Notes: generated by a model not told the origin, from the sequence alone. 34,661 nt of DNA from an uncultured Bacteriovoracaceae bacterium (GCA_913053615.1 CAJXHA010000005.1:1-34661), one strand, 5' to 3'; positions 8,489 through 15,784 are shown, counted from the stretch's first letter. Made by a program: numbers and translations.

Positions 8489-9817
8489 ATGCTATCTTCA
8501 ATGTATAAGTCATTAATTTTGTTAACGTTTCTAGTCATCGCGACCTTTAGCCAAAAGTCCTTTTCTTATGAGTCAACTTTTGATTTTAGCTATAGGCCAA
8601 GCCCCCTTATCTCAGAGAGTTTTGTTAAAGAGAGCACTGTAAAAAGTGGTCAAGGTCTTTATCAAGCATTAAGAGATGTAGGGATTGAAAATGAATTAGC
8701 ACTTGAGATGATTAATAACCTACGAGATGAAGTGGAGTTTTCTAAGCTTAAAGTAGGGGATAATTTAAGTGCTGAGTATGATTATTATAATCACTTAAAA
8801 CGTTTTACATTCTCTAAGAACCCAGCAGAAAAACACATTGTTGAAAGAAAAGACGGAGCATGGGTTTATTCATTTAAAGAGGAAGAGACTCAATGGTTTA
8901 GTCGTATGATTACTGGAGAGTTAAGTATTGGTTCAACCTTGCAGGGTGAGCTCTTAGATATGGGAGTGAATCCCGAAGTTGCCAATGAAATTATCAGTGC
9001 ACTTATGTGTAAAGTTAATTTTAGAATGCACGCTCGTATTGGTGATCAGTTTAAAGCACTTATTCAAGAACGTATGTTTGAAGATCAAGTGATTGAAACA
9101 AAAGTTCTCTATACTGCATATGATGGTAAAATTGCTGGGCTTCATGAATCTTTTTATTATGAAGACAGTGAAAAGGCCTCTACTTATAATGCTCATTACA
9201 CTGAAGAGGGACAAGCTCTTATTCGTTCAGGTCTAAGGTATCCTTTATCTCGTTTACACATTCGTTCAGGCTATGGATGGAGAAGACATCCAGTGACAGG
9301 TAGAAGAACTATGCACCGTGGAATTGATTTAAGAGGTCGAGTTGGAAAAGCTGTACACGCAGTGGCCGCAGGTAAAGTGGTTGAATCAACTTATAATAAG
9401 TATGCAGGAAATAAAATTGCTATTCGCCACCGTGATGGCTCAAAGTCATATTATATGCACCTTAATAAAAGAGGTGTGAATAAAGGTGAGTGGGTTCGCT
9501 CTAATCAAGTGATTGGAACAGTTGGATCAACTGGTAGAGTAACTGGTCCTCATTTGCACTTTGGTTTTAAAAAGGCCAATGGGCGTTGGATGAATCCTTT
9601 AAATAAGAGAATGATTGCGACACCAAAATTAAGAGATGAAAAACTTCTGGCCTTAAAAGCACAAGTTCAAAAAACACGTGAGCTAATTCAAGACCTAGCT
9701 ATAAGTGATAAAGTTAAATATCTCTTAGCTAAAATACCTAATCGCTATCCAGCTTCGGTAGATGAATCAAGTGAATTAATTCTTACACTTAATCAAATAT
9801 TTAAGGACTCTAATTAA
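8489..9817 (+). CDS. M23-family zinc metallopeptidase (murein endopeptidase)
   Basis: A 442-aa exported protein. The signal peptide is MYKSLILLTFLVIATFSQKSFS, so translation may begin at the second ATG (8501) rather than 8489. Residues 45-240 resemble the two OapA/LysM-like domains seen in MepM/YebA-type enzymes. The LytM/M23 domain (about 250-375) carries the zinc ligands H276 and D280 (MHRGIDLRG) and the HLH motif H355/H357. These enzymes cut the peptide cross-links of peptidoglycan. The C-terminal 70 residues are helical and charged. A strong intrinsic terminator overlaps the last codons. Together with the MltD-like enzyme this is a second cell-wall hydrolase in the window. Confidence 0.92.
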   Translation: MLSSMYKSLILLTFLVIATFSQKSFSYESTFDFSYRPSPLISESFVKESTVKSGQGLYQALRDVGIENELALEMINNLRDEVEFSKLKVGDNLSAEYDYYNHLKRFTFSKNPAEKHIVERKDGAWVYSFKEEETQWFSRMITGELSIGSTLQGELLDMGVNPEVANEIISALMCKVNFRMHARIGDQFKALIQERMFEDQVIETKVLYTAYDGKIAGLHESFYYEDSEKASTYNAHYTEEGQALIRSGLRYPLSRLHIRSGYGWRRHPVTGRRTMHRGIDLRGRVGKAVHAVAAGKVVESTYNKYAGNKIAIRHRDGSKSYYMHLNKRGVNKGEWVRSNQVIGTVGSTGRVTGPHLHFGFKKANGRWMNPLNKRMIATPKLRDEKLLALKAQVQKTRELIQDLAISDKVKYLLAKIPNRYPASVDESSELILTLNQIFKDSN

Positions 9818-9832
9818 AGAGTCCTTTTTTTA
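9803..9832 (+). terminator. Intrinsic terminator of the M23 peptidase gene
   Basis: AAGGACTCT pairs with AGAGTCCTT around a short AATTAA loop, followed by seven T. The 5' arm is inside the last codons of the peptidase gene and the loop carries its stop codon. Confidence 0.9.
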
Positions 9833-9880
9833 TTTTCTTTGCATTTTATTTTCTTTGCATTTTATTTTCTTAGCATTTTA
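9830..9880. repeat. Three tandem copies of a 16-bp unit
   Basis: The unit TTTTATTTTCTTTGCA occurs three times in a row; the last copy has TTAGCA. The repeat straddles the stop codon of the leftward secreted-protein gene (SVNKMLRK end). Loss or gain of one unit would move that stop. Slippage is the likely origin. Confidence 0.75.
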
Positions 9881-10539
9881 TTAACAGAGGAACTACTTAA
9901 GCTTCTCACATGTAATAGATACTGCTTTTCAGGAATATTATCTGGAACCGTAATATCATATTCAATTGGTGTTAATTTTCTGGGACAGAAATCACTCGTT
10001 CTAACAAGTTTTGGTAAGACGGTGATGGTATCCTTATTATCACTAATATATTCCACTTCACCTTTAATAAAGCAATCACTTGGTTTAAAGGCCTTTAAGA
10101 TTACGCGATCAGATCCCGGCTTTGTTACAATATACTCGATTAATGGATAATTAAATTGATCAATATCTCCACTTCTTCTATCTTGAACAGTTAGGGTATC
10201 TTTAATGATTGTATTTTGGGCAATCACCTGAACTTGATAATCACCTTTGGCCAGAATTCCTAACTCCACCACTTTAGTAAAAGGTACAATGGCCTCTGCA
10301 CATGCCTTGTCAGTAATAACATTGGCATAGACATTAATACGGATTAAGTTTCCGATTCTTTCTTTCTTAGTAAATACATTCTTATAACAAAGGTTAGGGT
10401 AATAACCGCTGATAATAACTTCACTTGTATCATTGGCGTCAAAACCTTGTGGGGTAAAAACTTTTTCAATTGGTACTGGGTTTATACTTTGTGCAAATAG
10501 TGAAGCACTCATAAATAAACTGACAAATAAGTATTTCAT
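9862..10539 (-). CDS. Secreted protein of unknown function
   Basis: 225 aa from the ATG at 10539, which is preceded by AAAAAAGGAG; a more upstream in-frame ATG would be translated through this ribosome-binding site and is rejected. The signal peptide is MKYLFVSLFMSASLFAQS. The mature protein is rich in beta-strand patterns and has four or five cysteines. It looks like two similar halves: VEKVFTP-type and EYIVTKP-type openings, each followed by a Cys-containing strand and a V-rich strand, so it may be a duplicated Ig-like domain. No family was recognised. It is convergent with the M23 peptidase gene. Confidence 0.8.
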   Translation of the reverse strand: MKYLFVSLFMSASLFAQSINPVPIEKVFTPQGFDANDTSEVIISGYYPNLCYKNVFTKKERIGNLIRINVYANVITDKACAEAIVPFTKVVELGILAKGDYQVQVIAQNTIIKDTLTVQDRRSGDIDQFNYPLIEYIVTKPGSDRVILKAFKPSDCFIKGEVEYISDNKDTITVLPKLVRTSDFCPRKLTPIEYDITVPDNIPEKQYLLHVRSLSSSSVNKMLRK

Positions 10540-10669
10540 TAAAACTCCTTTTTTAAATGTCATTTCAAATCATTTGTATTTATTAAAACAACGAAGAGTC
10601 ATAATGAATTACAGGGATCGTTTTAAGAATGTGTAGATTATTACAAATTTAATACATAAGACTAAGAAG

Positions 10670-10775
10670 TTTTAAGAGGAAAGTCGCTTATTCTAATAAC
10701 AGGTTAAATCCTTAACCGACTCTTGAAAACCTCTCTGTCTATCGAAAAAGCCCCATTAATTTGGGGCTTTTTCCT
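10670..10775 (+). ncRNA. Candidate small RNA ending in an intrinsic terminator
   Basis: The region holds nested stems: AGAGG (10675) with CCTCT (10730), AGTC(G) (10682) with (C)GACT (10717), and an internal perfect hairpin GGTTAA-ATCC-TTAACC (10702-10717). Together they form one long irregular hairpin, and a strong terminator follows within 10 nt. No ORF fits. There is room for a promoter upstream (10564-10660). The terminator is symmetrical, so the strand is not fully certain. No known RNA family was recognised. Confidence 0.45.
10745..10772. terminator. Bidirectional intrinsic terminator
   Basis: AAAAAGCCCC (10745-10754) and GGGGCTTTTT (10763-10772) form a 10-bp stem with a short AT-rich loop. 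A-run and T-run on the two sides allow termination in both directions. It would end the candidate small RNA (+); the leftward lipocalin gene could also use it. Confidence 0.88.
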
Positions 10776-10811
10776 TTCACTATTTTTATTTATTTAATTA
10801 TTCGGTTTTTA

Positions 10812-11345
10812 TTATTCGATATCACTTGGCCAAGTTGGCGTCTTTTGCATGCGACTGGTGTCAAAGCCTTGAGTTTCAGCTTTGGCCTTAAGGTTTTCAA
10901 TTATATTTTCATCAAGAGTCTTGGTTCTTGCCAGAATCCATAAGAAATCGCGACTAGGTGAACCAACTAAAACATAACTATAATCATCTGCAAGATCTAA
11001 AATATAATAATTAGGTCCTCCAAACCATCTTTGTAAAAAGAAAAAAGATACTTCTAGCACAGCATTTGTTTCATAATTAGCAATGGTTGCTCTACCATTA
11101 GCAGTATCAATACTACCATTTTTAGTAATACATCTATTTACAACTTTAATATCGCCCTTTCTTCTTAAAGAATAATTGGCCTGAGTTGCACCACACTTTC
11201 TTTGAAAGCGATTAGGTATCTTTTCAATTTCATACCACTTACCTAAGTACTTATTAACATCCACATAATCCACTGTTTCCAATTGGTTTGATCCACCAGC
11301 AAAGGCACAGCTAAGACTTAAGAACATCATTGCTAAAAACTTCAT
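10812..11345 (-). CDS. blc: Bacterial lipocalin (Blc-like)
   Basis: 177 aa, the usual size for the Blc family. It has a signal peptide ending near AFAGG and no lipobox cysteine at the cleavage point, so it is probably periplasmic rather than a lipoprotein. The first lipocalin signature is KYLGKWYEIEKIPNRFQRKC (G-x-W). The second and third conserved regions appear as YYILDLADDYSYVLVGSP and FLWILARTKTLDE. These proteins form an eight-stranded barrel that binds lipids and are linked to membrane stress. GGAGG lies 7 nt before the ATG. The gene stands alone. Confidence 0.92.
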   Translation of the reverse strand: MKFLAMMFLSLSCAFAGGSNQLETVDYVDVNKYLGKWYEIEKIPNRFQRKCGATQANYSLRRKGDIKVVNRCITKNGSIDTANGRATIANYETNAVLEVSFFFLQRWFGGPNYYILDLADDYSYVLVGSPSRDFLWILARTKTLDENIIENLKAKAETQGFDTSRMQKTPTWPSDIE

Positions 11346-11539
11346 ATTTCCTCCATATTTCTAATTGCTTTTAACATAAGATGTTAGCAATGACTCTGAA
11401 CAAGACTTGTACAAAGAATGGACTATAAAATTTTTATAATCACTAAATGACTTATAAAAAGCTTATATATCAGACTTGTATGGCCTTGGAATTGGTCTAT
11501 TTGGGCATTTTTATAAACAATCTAGCTAAGGAGATAAAT

Positions 11540-12949
11540 ATGAGTGATATTAGTTTTTTACAACAAGTTGATAAGGCCTTTGATGATGCTGCTAAGTATA
11601 CCAATATAAGCGATGATATCTTAAATCAAATTAAGCGCAATAATTCAGTTATCAATATCTCTTTTCCCATCAAAAGAGATAATGGGCGAATTGAAATTAT
11701 CGAAGGCTGGAGAGCTCAACACAGTCATCACCGCACTCCTTGTAAAGGTGGGATTCGTTTTGCTGAAATTGCCAATGAGGATGAAGTAAAGGCACTAGCG
11801 GCTCTTATGAGTTATAAGTGTGCAATTGTAGACGTTCCTTTTGGTGGAGGTAAGGGAGCGATTAAAATTAATCCCAAAGACTATTCTGAATCAGAGTTAG
11901 AAAGAATTGTAAGAAGGCTTACTTTTGAATTACATAAGCATAATTTTATAGGCTCAGGCATTGATGTCCCAGCACCTGATATGGGCTCTGGACCAAGAGA
12001 GATGGCATGGATCGCTGATACATATAAATCTCTGACAAATGATATTAACGGTTCTGCTTGTGTCACAGGAAAGCCTGTGGCCCAAGGTGGGATTCGTGGC
12101 CGTAATGAGGCCACGGGAAGTGGTGTGGCCTATGGATTAAAAGAATTTTTTAGCTGTAAGGAGATGTATTCCCAATATAATTTAGAGGGGGGACTTGAAA
12201 ATAAGAGTGTGGCCATTCAAGGCTTTGGTAATGTTGGTTATCATAGTGCTCTTTTTCTAAGTCAGATGGGAGCCAGAGTAATAGCTATCGGAGAGTCAGA
12301 TGGCATGATTTATAATGATAATGGATTCGATATTAAAGAGCTTAGAGATTATCGCGAAAAGCATACCACCTTAAAAGGCTATCCAGGTGGAAAATTTGAT
12401 GAAGATATCAATGCAATACTTTATTGTGATTGTGATATTTTAATTCCCGCAGCACTTGAGGGACAAATAACTAACGAAAACTGTGAGCGCATTCAGGCAA
12501 AATTTATTGCAGAAGCTGCCAATGGTCCCGTTACCTATGAGGCCAATAAGATACTCTTTAATAGAGGAGTCGTGATCTTACCAGATGTTTATCTCAATGC
12601 AGGTGGGGTGACAGTTTCTTATTTTGAGTGGATTAAAAATCTTTCGCACATAAGATTTGGGAGAATGGAGAATCGCTTTAATCAAAAAACATATAAGAAT
12701 ATAGTCTCACTGCTTTCAAATGTGACTGGCAATGAAATTAAAGAAGACCTTATTAAAGAATTCTCTCATCATAGTGATGAAGAAAACTTAGTAGCTTCAG
12801 GCCTTGAAGAAACTATGGTTAATTCTCTTCATCAAATCTTTAATATTTGTAAAGAAAATGACTTTAAAATAGATCTTAGATGTGCGGCATTCATTAATGC
12901 AATTGAGAAAATTGCAAGGGCCTATGAAGATAACGGAATTTTCCCATAG
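11540..12949 (+). CDS. gdhA: Glu/Leu/Phe/Val dehydrogenase, probably glutamate dehydrogenase
   Basis: 469 aa from the ATG at 11540, chosen because AAGGAG is placed 6 nt before it. A longer frame opens at 11447, but that extension is a poor protein. The family active-site signature VPFGGGKGAIKINP contains catalytic Lys105. The substrate-binding segment PCKGGIRF is upstream and the Rossmann motif GFGNVG lies near residue 230. The likely reaction is reversible oxidative deamination of glutamate to 2-oxoglutarate and ammonia. The length and the TGKP...GGIRGRNEATG segment fit the GdhA/RocG-type family. Coenzyme preference cannot be set from the sequence alone. For an amino-acid-feeding bacterium this would be a central catabolic enzyme. 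Confidence 0.9.
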   Translation: MSDISFLQQVDKAFDDAAKYTNISDDILNQIKRNNSVINISFPIKRDNGRIEIIEGWRAQHSHHRTPCKGGIRFAEIANEDEVKALAALMSYKCAIVDVPFGGGKGAIKINPKDYSESELERIVRRLTFELHKHNFIGSGIDVPAPDMGSGPREMAWIADTYKSLTNDINGSACVTGKPVAQGGIRGRNEATGSGVAYGLKEFFSCKEMYSQYNLEGGLENKSVAIQGFGNVGYHSALFLSQMGARVIAIGESDGMIYNDNGFDIKELRDYREKHTTLKGYPGGKFDEDINAILYCDCDILIPAALEGQITNENCERIQAKFIAEAANGPVTYEANKILFNRGVVILPDVYLNAGGVTVSYFEWIKNLSHIRFGRMENRFNQKTYKNIVSLLSNVTGNEIKEDLIKEFSHHSDEENLVASGLEETMVNSLHQIFNICKENDFKIDLRCAAFINAIEKIARAYEDNGIFP

Positions 12950-12958
12950 GTTTCAAAT

Positions 12959-13093
12959 TTGCTAAGTTTAGCTTTTCCTCTGATAATTTTAGTAATAACC
13001 GTTTACTCTCATGATGGACATAAGCACCATCAATTAGAAGGTCATACTCATGACTGTGAAGCAAAGAGTGCTGATAAAAAATCTGATAAATAA
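12959..13093 (+). CDS. Possible 44-codon His-rich secreted peptide
   Basis: A short open frame, starting with TTG, reads LLSLAFPLIILVITVYSHDG and then a His, Asp and Lys-rich tail ending KKSDK. A hydrophobic stretch followed by a His-rich tail looks like a small exported metal-binding peptide. It is in the same frame as the glutamate dehydrogenase, directly after its TAG stop, so it could also be a remnant or a read-through extension. No good ribosome-binding site or ATG is present. Support is weak. Confidence 0.3.
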   Translation: MLSLAFPLIILVITVYSHDGHKHHQLEGHTHDCEAKSADKKSDK

Positions 13094-13102
13094 ATTATTT
13101 CA

Positions 13103-13315
13103 CTAACAGGGCGAGCTAGGCTTGCCTTGTTTCTTATTCTCTGTTGATGTGTAAAATTCTTTTGGTACCGAAAGTGTGAAGTCATCTGCAAAGGATTCCC
13201 AGACACTCTCAAACCTTGAACTTCCCTTATGCTTTGTTTCTTTAGGAAATTCGTTACTAGACATAAGGCCTCTGAATTTTGACTCATTCTCATTCTTTTT
13301 CTGATTTCTTTCCAT
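13103..13315 (-). CDS. Small basic protein, unknown
   Basis: 70 aa. The start at 13315 is favoured by AAGGAGG ending 6 nt before the ATG, the best ribosome-binding site in this part of the window; an ATG further upstream lies within the site itself. The protein is hydrophilic and basic (MERNQKKNENESKFRGLMSS ...), has no membrane segment, and ends in PSSPC. It is probably intrinsically disordered with a central FESVWESFADDF helix. No family was recognised. It is flanked by the decayed gene at 13390 and the glutamate dehydrogenase. Confidence 0.6.
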   Translation of the reverse strand: MERNQKKNENESKFRGLMSSNEFPKETKHKGSSRFESVWESFADDFTLSVPKEFYTSTENKKQGKPSSPC

Positions 13316-13389
13316 AGATAACCTCCTTACCAAGATAAGTTAGTTTTACTTTTAAAAAAATCAAGAGTGGCTGATCTTAGAAAATAATT

Positions 13390-14023
13390 AGACATTAAAG
13401 TGCTAAAAATCTTGCCTATGCGGTTGATAAAGAAATCAAGGCCTTTGAATAAAAGACTAAGGATCAAATTCCTGGAGCTCCTGGGTATCCAGAGCAGTAT
13501 CAAAAGCTGATGGAAAATATTATCTCTAGAAGAGAGAAATTTTCTGAGAACTTAGAAGGTCTCAATGAACAATTAAATAAAGACTTGTGAAATTGAATTT
13601 ACTTATAATGATGATGCTGGATCAATTTTTAAAACTAGATATAGTTCAGAAATTAAATTTAATTATACAGATACGGAGAAAACAGCAAGAACTCTTCAAT
13701 ATACTCATGAGGAATGGTCTTATGACTATAGAAAGTTAGAAATGCAAAATATTGTAAAAGTTGTAAAGAGTATGCTTGAAAGCGGTGAGTGTTATGCCTC
13801 AGAAACTAAGCTTGCAAGAAAAGAGGCAAAAGAAAGATATGAAATCGCTAAGAACTTATATCTTCTAGATAATGAATTAGATCCACATGCAGAATTACGT
13901 ATCTTATTTGGAATTGAAAAGGTTGCGATTGCAGATCTAGAGCGTGGTGGCTACTTAGGTAAAGATTATCCGGTTGGAAATCTTGGACCAGTGGAAACAA
14001 ATAATAAAGCTATTAAAAACTAA
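13390..14023 (+). pseudogene. Remnant of a helical protein gene, broken by stop and frameshift
   Basis: One frame reads AKNLAYAVDKEIKAFE, hits TAA at 13450-13452, then continues KTKDQIPGAPGYPEQYQKLM ... to TGA at 13588. The coding pattern resumes in another frame just before this TGA (CEIEFTYNDDAGSIF ...) and runs without interruption to the stop at 14021-14023. The end part contains a helical YASETKLARKEAKERYEIAK segment and GIEKVAIADLERGGYLG. The 5' end, with any start codon or signal peptide, is missing. The 93-codon open frame from 13742 is the intact tail of this remnant. The original function is unknown. RNA copy A begins 8 bp after the stop. Confidence 0.75.
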
Positions 14024-14030
14024 AAAAGAA

Positions 14031-14275
14031 AAACAAAGGCGGGTTAAAAACCCGCCTAAGGTTCTAAAAGCAAGGATTACTAAATAGGCTTGCTATTAGT
14101 AAAATCAACACCTTCAGAACTAGTTTGAATCTCTCTTCCATTGAGAATCTCCTAAGAGATTAGGTCTTCATTGACCTGAAAAGAGATCCATATTAAAATT
14201 TGTTATGCGTCTAAGGTTTTAAACCAGGACTAGTTTGAATCAAAAACCCACCCAACTATTCCGGTGGGTTTTTTT
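14031..14275 (+). ncRNA. Structured repeat RNA, copy A
   Basis: The first of four related units. It begins AAACAAAGG and folds a 5' hairpin GGCGGGTT/AACCCGCC (14038-14056). After this come CCTAAGGTTCTAAAAGC, a hairpin TCTCTT/AAGAGA (14131-14158) and a hairpin AGGTC/GACCT (14162-14177), and it ends in the terminator AACCCACC/GGTGGGTT plus T-run. The word ACTAGTTTGAATC occurs twice (14119-14131 and 14229-14241), the second time just before the terminator. No ORF is present. The stems differ in sequence from the other copies but stay paired, which argues for a conserved RNA. It starts 8 bp after the pseudogene stop. Confidence 0.8.
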
Positions 14276-14310
14276 ATTTCTGCAAGTTCATGCCAACTTA
14301 TAAATTTGTA
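14276..14310. repeat. 35-bp segment repeated after RNA copies A and B
   Basis: The sequence after the terminator of copy A (ATTTCTGCAAGTTCATGCCAA and on) is repeated almost exactly after the terminator of copy B at 15558-15592. Copies C and D lack it. A and B therefore arose by duplication of a segment longer than the RNA itself. Confidence 0.7.
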
Positions 14311-15142
14311 AATATCTAAAACTTAAGGCCTTCCAATAAAAGGTATTTAAAAACCTAACAAATCACTTAAATTTTTTTATTAGATGAGCTCTAGCGAATT
14401 ATTATATTTCCAAAAAATCCAAAAGCGCCCGATGATAGTTCTACTGTTTGCGAGTAGCGACGCAAGCTTAATACCTCGAGGGTGCAAGTCCCTCCCACAG
14501 GGCACCTAGTGAATGTGGAAATCAGGATTCAAGATTTTTTTGGTGACAAAAATTTCTAAGAGCGAATCTGGAATAATTTTACCAATCACCCAATTGGTAA
14601 AGTTTATGGACCAGCAGGTTGTAGCAATAGTGAACCATGCAAATCCAAAGACCCCTTATAAGTTCATGGGACCTTATAAGACTAACGGGAAAAGCCGAGC
14701 TGACTGGCAAACTCAGTGAAGGCCAAAGTTATCAGTGAAGAATTAGGTACACGCAGCTGATAAGTTTCCTTAGGATGAAGAGTGGATGACATGTTGGGAA
14801 GGGTAGTTAAGTGAAAGCGCGGAACAACTTAAAGACACGTTTTTGACAATCATCAAGAACAAGTTTTAAAAAACTGACCAAAGTTTTTAAAATGTTTTTT
14901 AAGTTGGGCGGATGAGGTCGACTAAGCGTTAATCAAATGTGCAACATAACACATTTGAGAGCGAGGACCTCAGAGGGTTGTTAGGACTTTGTTGACATGA
15001 AGTCTTGGCTTAAAACATGTGCATCTCTGTCAATAGACTGCACTTAAGCTTTAAGTATAACTAGGCCGAATTAATTTGTATGTTTGATTGAACTTAAGAA
15101 TTAAAGAAAGTCTGGGAAATCTAAAGTGGATGTTTACCTTGG

Positions 15143-15175
15143 CAACCGTACTAGAGAAAATCTAACGTGCGGATC
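15143..15175 (+). ncRNA. Group II domain V-like hairpin
   Basis: A 33-nt element: CCGTAC (15146) pairs with GTGCGG (15167), followed by a two-base AC bulge (15165-15166), an upper stem TAGA/TCTA and a GAAAA loop. Canonical domain V has 34 nt, a 2-nt bulge at this point and a GNRA loop. The triad position reads AAC instead of AGC, and the outermost pairs are partly broken, so catalytic competence is doubtful. The next stem GGAAATGG/CCATTTCC (15199-15229) carries an extra A on its 3' side at 15220, 9 nt from its end, as in domain VI. Confidence 0.4.
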
Positions 15176-15275
15176 CGAAAACGAAAGATTTGGTTTTTGG
15201 AAATGGGAGCAACTAGCTTATCCATTTCCAGGCCTCATCTTAAAAAAAGAAACGATACCAACATCGTAATGCTTT

Positions 15276-15306
15276 AAAACCACCTCTAACGGGGTGGTTT
15301 TTTTTT
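15276..15306 (+). terminator. Intrinsic terminator after the large RNA
   Basis: AACCACC pairs with GGTGGTT, followed by a run of nine or more T. A smaller hairpin ACGAT/ATCGT precedes it at 15252-15267. RNA copy B begins only 6 bp after the T-run. Confidence 0.9.
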
Positions 15307-15312
15307 GCTAAA

Positions 15313-15557
15313 AAACAAAGGTGGGATTGCTCCCACCTAAGTTCTAAAAGCATGGCTTACAAATAAGAAAACTCATCAGTAAAATCAATGCTTTTAAGAA
15401 GTTTAGCAATATCTCTTCCATGAGACCTCCCAAGAAGAGAGGAGTCTTCATTGACCCCAAAAGAGATATAGTGCTAATATATGATTAACCTAAGTTCTAA
15501 AAAGTATTTAGGAAGTTTAGCATTACAAAACCCACCCAAATTCTGGTGGGTTTTTTT
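15313..15557 (+). ncRNA. Structured repeat RNA, copy B
   Basis: 245 nt, the same plan as copy A: 5' hairpin GGTGGGA/TCCCACC, CCTAAGTTCTAAAAGCA pairing with TGCTTTTA before word 1, hairpin CTCTTC/GAAGAG (15412-15439), and terminator AACCCACC/GGTGGGTT. The copy-specific word GAAGTTTAGCA occurs at 15398-15408 and 15512-15522. The segment GAGATATAGTGCTAA (15463-15477) can pair with word 1 (GAGATAT/ATATCTC plus GCTAA/TTAGC) or with word 2 (TAGTGCTAA/TTAGCATTA with one G-U). Both cannot form together. The unit starts 6 bp after the previous terminator, so it has no promoter of its own immediately upstream. Confidence 0.82.
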
Positions 15558-15650
15558 ATTTCTGCAAGTTCATGCCAAGTTACAAATCTATAAGTACTCA
15601 TTATTACGGCCATAATTTATCAACCAATTATCTAGGCCTTAGCTGCCACA

Positions 15651-15737
15651 AAATATTAACACTTTCTTAAGAATATCCGATAAGTTTACTAGGTAAATAG
15701 CTGATTTTTAGTGGCTATTTGTAAAGTGTTAATATTT
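15651..15737 (+). promoter_or_regulatory. 15-bp inverted repeat with nested hairpin upstream of Big2/PA14 gene
   Basis: AAATATTAACACTTT (15651-15665) is the exact reverse complement of AAAGTGTTAATATTT (15723-15737). Inside it AAATAGC (15695-15701) pairs with GCTATTT (15714-15720). The outer stem ends 47 bp before the lipoprotein ATG. It could be a structured 5' leader, or a pair of binding sites for a dimeric regulator that loops the DNA. No T-run follows. Confidence 0.6.
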
Positions 15738-15784
15738 ACTTAGCTTTAAAGCAATATAGTAATAGAAGAAGGTTTAGCACTATT

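Larger units (their letters stand above)
14430..15306 (+). ncRNA. Large structured RNA without ORF, group II intron-like
   Basis: About 0.85 kb without a credible gene but dense in paired elements: CTACT/AGTAG, GAGGG-TGCAAGT-CCCTC at 14478-14494, a double stem GAGGTC/GACCTC enclosing TCAAATGTG/CACATTTGA, and a 3' end with three consecutive hairpins. The GGGTGCAAGTCCC element is common in group II intron domain I. The hairpin at 15143 has the layout of domain V, and the one at 15199 looks like domain VI with a bulged A. An intrinsic terminator closes the region. Against an active intron are the lack of a GTGYG start, the ~23-nt gap between the V-like and VI-like stems, an imperfect catalytic triad and no reverse transcriptase in the window. 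It may be a derived or decayed ORF-less intron or an unrelated large RNA. Confidence 0.45.

Noticed and set aside
11447-11539. N-terminal extension of the glutamate dehydrogenase
   Set aside because: A perfect AAGGAG-ATG arrangement lies at 11540 and the extension has no homologous pattern in the family.
12959-13093. Read-through extension of glutamate dehydrogenase
   Set aside because: The frame is shared, but the hydrophobic and His-rich content does not suit a dehydrogenase tail; kept only as a low-confidence small ORF.
14513-14719. 68-codon ORF within the large RNA
   Set aside because: No ribosome-binding site and no protein-like pattern; it falls in strongly structured RNA.
14430-15306. 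RNase P RNA or another housekeeping RNA
   Set aside because: The conserved GAGGAAAGTCC and ACAGA-type elements of RNase P RNA are not present; 6S and SRP features also do not fit.
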